Positions 1 through 10,439 are shown, counted from the first letter of the stretch. The stretch is DNA of 64,000 bases from Thysanoteuthis rhombus (GCA_963457665.1 OY735209.1:8506814-8570813), one strand, 5' to 3'. Made by a program: numbers and translations. The notes: generated by a model not told the origin, from the sequence alone.

Positions 1-540
1 TAACCGTCACGCCAACTTTCATTACATTAGAATTATTAAATTATGGATACCTCACCTCAGTGGTTTCGATATTGGGATCTGTCAAATAAAGCTCGGGGGT
101 CCGTAGTAGTTTCCCTTTGAATCTGAAATTGCGAATCTTGTGGCGTAGAAACTTAATCCATTGCACAGCTATCAAGAACATTATTATTGAAAATAGGCCT
201 GTACCGTATATCAGAATTCATTTTGATTAATCCGTTTTGAATGAATGTGATTTTTAATGTTCAAAAGTGTTTTTTTATCGTAGATCAGCGATTATTATAA
301 AAAGTAAACGATAACAATAAGGTATATCTCTTTCATATAAGGGGTCCTTGATTTTTCGTGGTGTCGAAACCACTGCTTCACATTATTCAAGGTCCTTTTA
401 TACTCTCAGGGCAAAGGTATACTCTTCTCAAAAATCCAATCTTTTGGTTTCTCAGTTTTTCCCTTGTGTTCCGAAATTTCTTCCGAAAATGTCTTAAGCA
501 AAGTATTTTTATTTATCTGTTGGCAAACTCAACCAACAGC
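1..540. other. unrecognised AT-rich sequence
   Basis: No gene, RNA or repeat could be recognised. The open frame at 358-543 has no recognisable motif and unremarkable composition, so it is not called as a gene. Confidence 0.5.
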
Positions 541-963
541 TAAAACTGTCAACACATTTCAGCATGGGTTTCAGCAGTTTTGAAATGGTTCTGGCTGGCT
601 ACGAATATATGTGTCTTATGTACTGGCTGAACCAATGGAGCTAGAGATTAAAAAAAACATTTACTTTTATTATAACTAAGAAAAGATTTCTCTTAAAAAA
701 AACTGTTTCAACACCCCCTCCCAAAATAGAAATTTTAGGAGAGGGGGTCAATTTACAATTTAATTTTGTGCTTGATTGGTCTCTTACTTGTGTCCATTAG
801 CATTTGCTCAATTTCTGTTTATTCAAATCAAACTCTTCAGTGATCCAAAAAAAAGGCAAGAGAAGTAATTTATTCAATCATCACACCTTCCATTTTTCTA
901 ATTGATCACCCCCAACACACCATGTCGCCGAAAGACGATTTCTGTTGGCTGACTTACCTGTTT
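541..963 (-). mobile_element. family A interspersed repeat, copy A1
   Basis: This is a near full-length, decayed copy in the reverse orientation. It shows the family landmarks in order: a terminal block around 'aaaactgtcaa', the Gln/Thr-like tRNA-style block near 630, a G/C homopolymer-rich middle near 710-745, two 'attgatcac' blocks and the closing 'gacttacctgttt'. The family has about 15 copies in this window, mostly around 430 bp when complete, and no coding capacity was seen. It is probably a non-autonomous DNA transposon (MITE-like), judged by short inverted ends in the better copies. Confidence 0.75.
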
Positions 964-1169
964 GTTTGGGATTTTTTTTATTATAGAAATTGCTTTCTAA
1001 CACCTCTAAATAATTAGATTCCTGTTCCTTAACCGAACGACCTGTGCCAATTATCTACAATATCGATCTTTCAACAAATTAGGAAACAAAAGAAGTCGCC
1101 AATACTCATTAGCTATAGTAATTTGAAAAAGATTATTTGTCTGAAGGTATGAATTTAGCATGTATGAAC

Positions 1170-1273
1170 ACCCCTTTCCCGAATTTTTAACTGATCACCC
1201 CAAGAACGAAATGCTGTGAAAAGACTCTGATCAGGCGACGGTTTTCTATTAAGTGACTAACAAAACCTGTCTC
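1170..1273 (-). mobile_element. family A fragment, copy A2
   Basis: Only the terminal ~100 bp of family A remains: the 'ctgatcacccc' block, a diverged version of the conserved middle, and the end 'ttctattaagtgactaac'. It lies 200 bp beyond A1 in the same orientation, so it may be a second insertion or a duplicated end. Confidence 0.65.
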
Positions 1274-1289
1274 TTATTATCTGAACGTT

Positions 1290-1738
1290 TGGTATGCCTC
1301 AGAAACGCTTCACAGAATGATTGGAGTAATTACAGACCTAAGGAAATATTGAAATCTTTCCAGGTGGCAGAATAACTATAATGAGCGAGAATAACATCGA
1401 GAGTTCAGAAGTATCCAGATCTACTCTCTCTCTTGGTCTCCACTGAGTCACTAGATGCCAACGTTGTGGAAACTCATCGAGTATAAAACTAGGTAGGGGC
1501 GTCAAAACATGCAAATTTCGGATGTTGCAGGTAGGGCCACGTGCCGAAATCCTGCATTGACTCCTCCAACTGCTACCGTTTCCGTACGTGGCCTCGCCCC
1601 TAACGTTCAAAATCTGCGTATTCTGATGCCCCTGTATGATATAATTTGTAGCAATAGGATTATGATTTTTAAATGAAATAAGTTACCTCTTCATCTACGA
1701 AGAGAGCAGGCAATCATAGCGTTGCCTGGGAAAAAATC

Positions 1739-1740
<2 letters not shown>
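1290..1740. other. unrecognised sequence
   Basis: Slightly more GC-rich than the neighbours. The 90-codon open frame on the minus strand (1338-1610) has no recognisable domain and no convincing splice sites. Nothing else was identified. Confidence 0.4.

Positions 1741-1833
<93 letters not shown>
1741..1833. repeat. (CT)28 followed by (AC)16
   Basis: A perfect CT array at 1741-1796 is followed, after five bases, by an AC array. The reading frames across it encode only Arg-Glu and Cys-Val runs and are artefacts. Confidence 0.95.
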
Positions 1834-1835
<2 letters not shown>

Positions 1836-1894
1836 GTCAGACCTGTGCCTATTCTAATTCTAAAATAGATTTTCGTAATAGTGTAATACACGTC

Positions 1895-2060
1895 AATTTA
1901 GCTCAGTCGGTAAAGAAGTCGCCTGCAAATCAGTAGGACGTAATTATAAATCAAGATTTGGGAATTTTCTATTTTACATATCTGTTTAGTTCAATGGGAC
2001 AGAGAAGCATTGAAGAGTTTACCTTCCCAAATTAGATGAAGATTGTTCTTGTTCTTGTTA
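1895..2060 (+). mobile_element. tRNA-derived SINE (family S1)
   Basis: The sequence 'tagctcagtcggtaaag' is a near-perfect polymerase III A box. It is followed about 35 bp later by a decayed B box ('ttataaatcaag'), which gives tRNA-like spacing. The non-tRNA body after it ('ttctattttacatatctgttt' region) resembles the body at 7835-7930, indicating a dispersed family. The decayed B box argues against a working tRNA gene. The 3' end seems to lie near the short 'gttctt' repeats at 2046-2060. Confidence 0.6.
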
Positions 2061-3180
2061 TGGTTGGAAAACCAAGTCAGCTCCAGTCTAGAACTGGGGT
2101 TTGACGATATATAGAATAATCATACTTATAATTGTGAGTTTAATGTGAATGTATCCGTACCTCGCTTAAATGAATTGCCGTAACCCGCGCATGTACCTGG
2201 TCGGCTGGGTAATTTGGTAGGCTACAGTGATTCGACTTATGATAACTACATTATTTCAGGCAACTAACTTTTTTATGCGTTCATCAATTCCCTGGTCGCG
2301 AAACGTGTTTGCACGCGCACTGACTTGAGAGAAATATATTTTCTACAATAGAAACTAACATTGACAGATCACAATGATTAATCTGGGTGTTGTCTCTACG
2401 GAGACTGTTTGAAATCTATGGCACTGTATAATTACTCCCAACCCCGAATGAACAAAGATCGTTATTTGAACTGCGTGTAGATCTGATATCTATACGTACT
2501 TCCACAGGACAGAATGCTTTTTGTTTAATGCAGGACTCTAGTCGGAAGTGGGGAAGAAGACAAAATAGTCTACTTCGCAAGGCCTTGTCTTCGGGATGTC
2601 ACAGGTGTCAGGGAATAGGCATGGCCCTACCCCTTTTAGTGTAATGAGACAGTACTTTCTCTGAGGTGGAATGGGAGGCATTTCCCCAGGAACGAGACAT
2701 TACAATTGTAGATCCTTGGTCACGGAAGATCAAGAATCAAGATCTGGAATGGTTTTACGTCTACCAGCCTGTACGTTTTTACGACGGCCCGTATTTTTTT
2801 TCGAAAGTGAAAGCTATTCTCTTACGTTAAGGTGAATATCAGTTCTGTACTCGCTGTCTACAACAAAAATCCATTTCTATCATCGATGTTATTATTGATT
2901 GTCACCGTCATTAGTCTTAACTCACGCTACACAAACTTCAATTATGTTTTTACATATTTTTTTTTTAGTTCATATTTCAACCAGTCCAATTGCTGACGTG
3001 TAAAACAGCTTCAAGGACACTGACTAATCCTACCTGACTACAGTCGCCGGTCGAAGACTGTTTAATGGGCTTTAAGCTCCTGGACAGGCGTTAAATTAAA
3101 AGCGGGTTTGTCGTGTATTCGAAAGTATGATACAGCTGCTAAGCAAAAAAAAATCAAAGACCCCTGACCATAGGCCTGTT
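2061..3180. other. unrecognised intergenic sequence
   Basis: No gene found. A short segment near 2163-2200 ('taaatgaattgccgtaacc') resembles 35456-35490, so it may belong to another dispersed repeat. The stretch 2500-2780 is less AT-rich but has no long open frame. Confidence 0.4.
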
Positions 3181-3722
3181 AAAAACTGTCAAAGTAGTCA
3201 AAATACTTTTCGTAAGTTTCTAAGTGATTCTGGCTGTCTGGCTGGTAATCAATCTATGTATGTGATGCTCGTACAGGCCACATCAATAGAGATTAAGGAC
3301 TGAAAACTTGAATATTCACTCTTTATTATATCTTAAGAAGCCTAGTATTCCCCCTAAGAATATATTTTAGCTAGGAGTTCAATTTACCATCTAATTTTAT
3401 GCCAAATTATTCTCTTAATTTGTGCCGTGCAGCCTTTTGAGCTTGATTTTCTCTTAGAAAATTCAGACTTTTTAATCATCGTCATCATCATCATCATCAT
3501 TTTATCGTCCATAATAAGACCTACCCCTAGATTCGACAGACCTCTCTATCATGGGCATCGCAGAGACAAACAACCAAAAGCCGACATAAGTAACTTTATC
3601 ATTGATAAACCCTTTTCCTATCTTTTCGTTATTGATAACCGTCTCCCTCCCCTTCCAGCAAGACATGCGGCCAAACAAGTTTGGTCACCTGACGATTTCT
3701 ATAAGTGACAAACCAGACCTGT
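3181..3722 (-). mobile_element. family A copy A3, interrupted by an RTE fragment
   Basis: A full-length reverse-orientation copy of family A, from the 'aaaactgtcaaa' end to 'gacaaaccagacctgttt'. It is split near its middle at 3476-3566 by a minus-strand RTE 3' end. On both sides of the insert the family A text continues in order ('attcagacttttt' before; 'agtaactt...attgat' after). Confidence 0.75.
3476..3566 (-). mobile_element. RTE-like LINE, 3'-end fragment nested in family A
   Basis: Read on the minus strand, this carries the terminal block shared by all RTE pieces in the window: a 'gcccatgatagaga' segment, a 'ggtaggtctt' segment and a final run of TGATGATGATGA-type triplets. RTE-clade LINEs characteristically end in short tandem repeats instead of poly(A). 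Only about 90 bp is present, so it is a severely 5'-truncated insertion. Confidence 0.75.
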
Positions 3723-3727
3723 TTAAA

Positions 3728-3988
3728 GAAATCCCTTGATATGCGCTGTTTTGATTAATGCAGTTTCGTCTAGTGCGCAAATATTTATTTTGACAATCCC
3801 TTGATATCCACGGTATAAAATTTGTTTAGCGCGGTTCAAAAATGTTTGGAAAGGGAAATGACCAGTTGGACCAAAAGCATCTCCATGATTCAATACGATT
3901 ATCTTTCTTGATTCGTAAATTTGAATAATGCGGTTTTGATATATCCAGTGTGCATTGGGGATTAATTGACCACGTATATCAAGGGATT
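3728..3988. mobile_element. MITE with pogo/Tigger-like ends
   Basis: The left end reads 'aaatcccttgatatgcgc' and the right end is its inverted counterpart, 'gtatatcaagggatta'. A further direct copy of the terminal motif lies at 3795-3807. Inside are several versions of 'taatgcggttttgat'. Short TIRs with repeated subterminal 'cgcggttt' motifs are typical of pogo/Tigger-group non-autonomous elements; the class assignment is inference. No coding sequence. Confidence 0.55.
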
Positions 3989-4236
3989 ACCTCGTTAACC
4001 TTTTCTTTACCATATATGAATCACTACCTGATTTTGTTTGGACTTTCTTCCATGAAAACACATACATGCGTGGAACCAAGTGTTGTCAGGCGAATACGGA
4101 TATCCTCGGCTGTTCGAATAATTCGCTTTGTGCTACTTTTTCGGCTTTCATAGAAAAAAAGGAAAAGGAAAAAATAGCATTCAGCGTTCATTTTGCTGCT
4201 AACCATTACAGAAGCAGTATGCACACCCCCTTCCCC

Positions 4237-4241
4237 CTCTT

Positions 4242-4287
<46 letters not shown>

Positions 4288-4288
4288 G
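4237..4288. repeat. (CT)n array
   Basis: An imperfect CT array interrupted by 'ttt'. Open frames on either strand across it are Ser-Leu or Arg-Glu runs and are not genes. Confidence 0.9.
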
Positions 4289-4459
4289 TCACCTGTACAT
4301 TCCACAAGCCCAACCACTGACTTACATCACTATTTTCGTATCTAGGAATGCTTAAAAGATTATTCCATATATACATATGTATATATATACATAGTTGGGG
4401 AGGTATAGATTGATGGATATTGGTTGTATAAAGTAAATGCTTTATTTGAGATTTGACTG

Positions 4460-4585
4460 CAGATTTCTATGTATATACACACACACATACACACAAGCAC
4501 ACACGTATGTATAACTGAGATTATATACATGCATATTTATTTATGTATATACATTTCAAATAGAGTTTCAGATAATAAAATGCAC

Positions 4586-4616
<31 letters not shown>

Positions 4617-4709
4617 TGTATGACAAATATCTATCTATTTATCAATTTATTCATCAATCTATATATCACATCAGCTCTCTCTACATATATTTTTCTTTCT
4701 CCCTCCCTA

Positions 4710-4751
<42 letters not shown>

Positions 4752-4752
4752 C
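4460..4752. repeat. mixed CA, TA and CT microsatellites
   Basis: An 'acacatac' stretch lies at 4475-4505, a TA array at 4585-4612, a CT array at 4711-4733 and a second TA array at 4734-4751. The sequence between them is AT-rich and unrecognised. Confidence 0.9.
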
Positions 4753-4873
4753 ATGAGTAATGATATTTTCATTACAGATTGTTCATTCTGTTTCACTTTA
4801 AAAAAGATTTTCGAATGTACTTAATACAAAATACATTGGCACGCTTCTGTTGCATATCTTATCATTGTTCTCT

Positions 4874-4876
<3 letters not shown>

Positions 4877-4942
<66 letters not shown>

Positions 4943-5033
4943 AAAACAATAAGAAAAAATATTATATGAATTACATTAATAGATATTGGGAAATATTGAT
5001 TGAAGTGACAGCGATTTCGGGGTATTTTTTTTC

Positions 5034-5080
<47 letters not shown>

Positions 5081-5097
5081 TTTAAAGCTGTAAAGAC

Positions 5098-5132
<35 letters not shown>
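4877..5132. repeat. TA/TG arrays flanking family H segment
   Basis: A TA array (4877-4928) runs into TG (4929-4942), a second TA array lies at 5039-5074 and a TA-CA array at 5099-5132. The segment between (4965-5098) contains 'attgaagtgacag' and 'gtttaaagctgtaaag', shared with 36115-36190 and 52400-52500 (family H). The open frame across the block is Ile-Tyr repeats and spurious. Confidence 0.85.
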
Positions 5133-5519
5133 TGGCAGTAAATGATCTGTCATAAATCTTCCACTTAATATCACAGACAATGAGCATCTTTCTGATCTTT
5201 TAGTAACCTTTATCCTTGGTTTCGTACAAGTGAACGAATCTTTGGTTGAAAATAGAGTGCTATTATAACTCCGTATGAATTATCATTTCTGAATCAATGT
5301 AATCTTTCTCAGTCGTTCAACCCACACCATAATTGTTTTCAAGGCCTCCTCTCTATAATTTCTATTATATCATTGTAGGCTATCCATCTTGACCTTAATT
5401 CTTCCTTCAAGAACACGAAAAAATCTCGTTACTTACATCAAAACTCAAGAGTATCTAACGCAAATTCTTCTGCTATTTTTATGTTATTATCTCTCTCCCT
5501 ACTTACTTCTTTGTATATA

Positions 5520-5522
5520 CGT

Positions 5523-5553
<31 letters not shown>

Positions 5554-5580
5554 GATACGTATATAGATATAGATATCCAT
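5520..5580. repeat. TA/GATA microsatellite
   Basis: A short TA array at 5530-5552 followed by imperfect 'atagat' units. No coding significance. Confidence 0.85.
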
Positions 5581-5647
5581 ATCTGCAGTATTGACGAATG
5601 GTGGGTTACTTATTACAAAGTACTCAACGTTTTGTTGTTTTATATTT

Positions 5648-6063
5648 ATTAGAAACCGTCAACCAATACTGTCTGAATCGATTTCTCAAATTTTCAAGTT
5701 GGTCCCATTGACTGGCTATGTATGTACGTACGTATGTATCACGTATACGAATCCATGAATGGAGCTAGAGGGCGGAAACTTTCAACATTTACTCATTATT
5801 ACGTCTAGAAAAAGACATTCTTTTCAATTCACATTGTTAGTTTATTTCGAGTTGGGCGGCCAGTTTGCAATGTAAGTTTATGCTAAATTGATTCCTTGGT
5901 TTGTGCCCGTTTGTTTTTCGAAATTTCTGGCTTTTTTAGTGATCACCGCCCAATAAAAGTAACTTGTTCATCGATCAGTCCTTTCTCTAATTATTATATT
6001 GATCGCTCCGAACATAGTCTGCAGCCAAGAGACTTCGGTCACATCGCAGTTTCTGTTGTGTTT
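5648..6063 (-). mobile_element. family A copy A4
   Basis: A full-length reverse copy, from 'tagaaaccgtcaa' to 'cagtttctgttgtg'. It retains one of the better terminal inverted pairs (GAAACCGTC at the left; GCAGTTTCT at the right). The internal tRNA-like block has a small 'gtatgtac' expansion at 5722-5740. The short open frames at 5896-6081 and 5968-6156 fall on it and are chance frames. Confidence 0.75.
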
Positions 6064-7300
6064 ATTTTGTTTTCTGCTTAGTTGTTCAAGTCCGGAAACG
6101 GTCGTCCATCCATTGATAAACTGATCGAAACCGAACAGGAACCAGGTTGTAGGCACAACACCGCTTAGTGTATATTGGCAGATCGAGGTAGAGAAAAAGA
6201 AAAATTGGTAGAAGTTCAGAAAAGATCATGTCATTCTCCTTTTCTAGAAAAAAAGTCGAATACAATTATGGATAGGACCGGGAGTCGTCAAGCGTACGGA
6301 ATTCTTCAGTTGCGGAAGGAAAGAAAGAGGAGAAATTTCGAACGCTGAGAAGATAGGCTTCCGTCCCGGTGCAGCAGGACCCGGATCCACTGAAGCTCTC
6401 AACATACCGGAGAAAAAATCAATACTACTGAGTGATTGATTCTGCGTGCTATTAAAATGAAGCATAAGAATGTCAAGGAGCCCTGGCTATTCATCAATAC
6501 CTGATGTATGGTAGCACGCAAGCACAACTACTACAATCAGAAAAATAGATCACGGTGCATTCCAATTTGCGTGATCTGCTTCAGGCAGAAGCTATGATAA
6601 ACTGAACTTAAGGTGGAAAAGAAAAAACACTTCTCAAGCAAGAAACTGAAAATAACAACTAAAAAACAGCATACCAGTACGCACACACACATACACACAC
6701 ACATGCACTGACACGCAAACATATACATATCCCTGACACAGGTCCATGGTAAAACAGCTATTATACCCACGATAAAGTTAAATATGCATCAGAAGGATTC
6801 TATAGATTTTGAATAATAGTAATAAAATTAAATTCTATATATAACACGGGATACTCTCAATACAATTCATTAACAATGATCGCCAAGTTATTGATTTGCA
6901 TGTCATAACATCGCTGAATGATTTGGGAATTTAAAATTCATGAATCCTCTAAGATGATTAATTTTAGTTTTAGTTTATAAGACTGTATATATAGTCTTAT
7001 ATAAATAGACGCATCTAACCATATAACCGAGATTATATGAGATTTTTCTGTTCCTTTCTTTGTTTATTTGCGTTCGAATAAGATGATCTCATTGGTTGTT
7101 TTATTATGACATAACAATAAGAATTACGTCATAGAAACTCTGAAGACTCCATATTAAATCGCACATTCAAACAACCTGAGTTGAATTGAAACTTAAGAAA
7201 AACTTGTATTTAGGATACTAGAATTATTAATCCACCTGTGCTTCGATCCTTTTATCAATGGATGAACTAACTAACAGTACATCAATTGAACAAGTAGAAG
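6064..7300. other. unrecognised intergenic sequence
   Basis: No gene recognised. The minus-strand frame at 6244-6465 (73 codons) is higher in GC but shows no domain or splice signals. A small CA-rich patch lies at 6680-6720. Confidence 0.4.
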
Positions 7301-7301
7301 A

Positions 7302-7560
7302 TAGGTCTGGTTAGTTACTCAATAGAAACAATGGTCACATTACCTACATCTTTTGGTAGTATGTCGTGTTCGGTGTGATACACTCAAAATCTGGGAAAAG
7401 AGGTGATAATTGAATAGGTTGCTTTTCTAACCTTTTGTTAATGTGAAAAAGTGTGAACCCTGCCGAACACGAGTTAGGTGACCAATTTAGCATAAACCCA
7501 CCGTTTAAATTGAACCCTTTATTTTAAAAAAATCTGTTTGAGGGGGAGGGGTTAACAAAG
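7302..7560 (+). mobile_element. family A copy A5 (partial)
   Basis: A forward copy starting at 'aggtctggttagtta' and continuing through 'gaccaatttagcataaac' and the G-rich middle at 7540-7555. The tRNA-like 3' portion is absent or unrecognisable. Confidence 0.7.
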
Positions 7561-7664
7561 ACGTGGCTGCTGCTAGGTGCTGTTTGACTCCTATATCTAT
7601 TCCAACTAAAGATACCTACTGCAACTTATCTTAATCAATAAATTCGTAGATATGTAAGATTTGT

Positions 7665-7930
7665 CAGTTCGGCTCACTTGGTAAAAGAGCCGTCTAGTAT
7701 GAACTAGACAGATTCAGGAAATACTGACTCTGCGATGCCCATGATAGAGAATTGTGGCGAATCCTGGGGAAGGTCGATGTCAAACAAGGGACGTTAAAAG
7801 ACTGATGATGATGATGATGAGTAGTCAGTTGGTCATGATTTCAAATCACTGTTGAGAATGTTAATTTTATTAATCGGTTTGATTCAAGGGGATAGACGAA
7901 CGAAGTTCGGGAACTGAGTCAACTTGGATT
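7665..7930 (+). mobile_element. tRNA-derived SINE (family S1) split by an RTE insertion
   Basis: The A-box half ('cggctcacttggtaaaagagc') at 7670-7690 and the B-box half ('gatttcaaatcac') at 7838-7852 are separated by an RTE 3' end at 7699-7820. The body after it resembles that of the SINE at 1895-2060. Removing the insert would give tRNA-like A-to-B spacing. The reading is inference from alignment by eye. Confidence 0.5.
7699..7820 (+). mobile_element. RTE-like LINE, 3'-end fragment
   Basis: The conceptual translation matches the RTE C-terminal tail seen at 46020-46090 (Asp-Glu-Leu ... Phe-Arg-Lys-Tyr ... His-Asp-Arg ... Trp-Arg-Ile-Leu). It ends in a perfect run of TGA/GAT triplets at 7802-7820, the expected RTE tail. 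It is strongly 5'-truncated. Confidence 0.8.
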
Positions 7931-8159
7931 GAAGTTTGACAGCAAAAACGTTTCTTCTGGACATGATAAAGAATAAACGTTTGAATTTTCAGCTCTTTAA
8001 CTCCGTTGGTGGTCCCTGTGCCCATCATAAATAGGGAGATAGATAGATATATGTAAATGAATCATGGTAGCTTCCACATGTACTAGAACTAATTATCTGA
8101 AGAAAAAAAAACATAAATAAAAATAAATCTTCTGTCTAAATCTATCAATAAAAAAAATA

Positions 8160-8390
8160 CCAGCTTTTGGCATTTTTGGTCCAGATTTTTATTAGAACAA
8201 ATAGAATATTTTTGGGGGGAGGGGAAGGTTTTTATGTGGTGGTACCTTGTGGGGTACTCATGCAAACTTTCAAGGTTGTAGCCCCCAGAATGTGACCCAG
8301 AGTGCCCGGACACAGACACACATACACACACATGGACACTCAAAAAGAGAATCTGAACCCAATTTGATTGGCCGGGCAGGTCACGTGTGG
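8160..8390 (-). mobile_element. family B interspersed repeat, copy B1
   Basis: Shares with three other places in the window (13250, 19330, 35600) a block containing 'caaggttgtag', a 'ccggacacacac' CA-rich segment and 'gaatctgaaccca'. This copy reads in reverse relative to B2 and B3. Class unknown; no coding sequence. Confidence 0.65.
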
Positions 8391-8399
8391 CGTTACACA

Positions 8400-8430
8400 G
8401 ATAGATAGATAGATAGATATGAACAAACTG

Positions 8431-8475
<45 letters not shown>

Positions 8476-9182
8476 TGAACAAACTGAGATAGATAGATAG
8501 ATAGATATGAACAAACTGAGATAGATAGATAGATAGATAGATATGAACAAACTGAGATAGATAGATAGATAGATAGATATGAACAAACTGAGATAGATAG
8601 ATAGATAGATAGATATGAACAAACTGAGATAGATAGATAGATAGATAGATATGAACAAACTGAGATAGATAGATAGATATGAACAAACTGAGATAGATAG
8701 ATAGATATGAACAAACTGAGATAGATAGATAGATATGAACAAACTGAGATAGATAGATAGATATGAACAAACTGAGATAGATAGATAGATATGAACAAAC
8801 TGAGATAGATAGATAGATATGAACAAACTGAGATAGATAGATAGATATGAACAAACTGAGATAGATAGATAGATATGAACAAACTGAGATAGATAGATAG
8901 ATATGAACAAACTGAGATAGATAGATAGATATGAACAAACTGAGATAGATAGATAGATAGATAGATAGATATGAACAAACTGAGATAGATAGATAGATAG
9001 ATAGATAGATATGAACAAACTGAGATAGATAGATAGATAGATAGATAGATATGAACAAACTGAGATAGATAGATAGATAGATAGATAGATATGAACAAAC
9101 TGAGATAGATAGATAGATAGATAGATATGAACAAACTGAGATAGATAGATAGATATGAACAGACTGAGATTGATAGATAGAT
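8400..9182. repeat. GATA minisatellite interleaved with a 12-mer
   Basis: About 780 bp made of GATA runs of varying length alternating with the 12-mer 'tgaacaaactga', which occurs about two dozen times. Higher-order units are 28, 36 or 40 bp depending on the number of GATA repeats, with a block of uniform 28-bp units in the centre. The three long minus-strand open frames over it (up to 309 codons) are repeats of Ile-Tyr-Leu-Ser with no function implied. Confidence 0.95.
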
Positions 9183-9474
9183 AGGTAGATAGCTAGCTAG
9201 CTATAAAGACAGGCTTGAAAACTGAATAAACTTATGTTTGCAGTCAAGGTTGAAGGTTTCGGACAATGTCATGTCTTTTATACTTGACGTGTGCTCCTTT
9301 AGAGAGATGACTTAAGAAAAAAAGACGAGGTTCTCATTCTAACTTAATTAGGCCTTCGTGGCGCTGCCAGAGTCAAGAAACTGAGGCAAAATCTATTTTC
9401 AAAAGAGAATAACGTAACGTATCGATGAGTCGTGGTAAGGTATGAGAAACGATGGAAAGCAACGCAGAGCGAAA

Positions 9475-10006
9475 CAGAGACATCGTTTATTTCCAGAAAC
9501 TATTGATCGAATCAAGAAATAATCCTGTCTCTAAAATATCTAATTAATCACCATAAAAAAGTATAGAGGTCTGGTCAGTCACTCAATAGAAACCGTCATG
9601 AGACCAATGTCTTTTAGCTGCAAGCCATGCTGAGGTATGATCAATTAAAAAATTGCAAGAAAGGGTGATCAATGAAAAAGTTACTTCTCGCGCCTTCTGT
9701 TGGGCAGTAATAACTAAGACGTCACAATTTTGGAATGAAGCAGAGATATCATTTATTATCAGTAATCTAATCAAGGAATAACCCTTACCCTAAAGTATTT
9801 GATTAATCACCAAAAAACTCTGTATAAAGATCTGGTTAATCACTTAAAAGAAACCGTCTTTTAGCAGCAGGCCATGTTTAGATGTGATCAAATGAAAAAT
9901 TGGAAAAAAGGTGATCAATAAATAAGTTTCTACTCGCGCCTTTTGTTGGACATTGATAACGAAGAAGTCTCAATTTTCGAAAATCAGGTATGAACACTGC
10001 TGAAAA
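9475..10006 (+). repeat. 266-bp tandem duplication containing family A ends
   Basis: Unit 1 starts at 'cagagacatcg' (9475) and unit 2 at 'cagagatatca' (9741). Both contain about 90 bp of unrelated leader and then the 5' ~175 bp of family A. The units are diverged by many substitutions and small indels, so the duplication is old. Confidence 0.75.
9565..9740 (+). mobile_element. family A copy A6 (5' part)
   Basis: The 5' portion of a forward copy ('gaggtctggtcagtcactc' onward), cut off exactly where the second tandem unit starts. Its continuation is found in A7. Confidence 0.75.
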
Positions 10007-10262
10007 CAAACTGAGGGGCTAATTTAGCATAAACTTAGATTGTGAATTGAAACCTATTCAGGGTGGAGGGGAATTATCAAAAACAAAAACAACATTTGTT
10101 TTGTGTGATAATGCGTGAATGTCGAATAGTTTTATCGCCATTGTTGCTGCCTGTACGAGTAATACATACATGCATACATACATACATACATACATACATA
10201 GCCTGCCAGTCAGCTACACCTGACTGAGAACTGAGAGAAACCCTATGTTGACTGTTTTGGCT
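9826..10262 (+). mobile_element. family A copy A7, with internal CATA expansion
   Basis: A full-length forward copy from 'agatctggttaatcac' to 'tgttgactgttttgg'. The tRNA-like block near its 3' end ('cctgtacgagtaatacatacatg') has expanded into a (CATA)n array at 10162-10200 before the family text resumes with 'gccagtcagct'. Confidence 0.8.
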
Positions 10263-10439
10263 GACGATTAATGATTACGTTCCCTTTGCTTTCTCATTGT
10301 TTCTCGTATTTCATCGCCGACGAACGTATTTCTTCTCCCTTTAAAGAATCCATCCTAAAATAGAGGATGCAGTTTTCGTCTGCATTTTTTTAGATGGAGG
10401 AATATCATTATGTAGAGTTTTCTGCTGACTTTCGTCCTC

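Noticed and set aside
8089..9134. Three long minus-strand open frames of 221-309 codons
   Set aside because: They are translations of GATA repeats in three frames (Ile-Tyr-Leu-Ser). A perfect tetramer array with a 12-mer lacks stops by composition, not selection.
8400..9182. Regularly spaced 12-mer resembling a CRISPR array
   Set aside because: The spacers are GATA runs, not unique sequence, and the genome is eukaryotic. It is a minisatellite.
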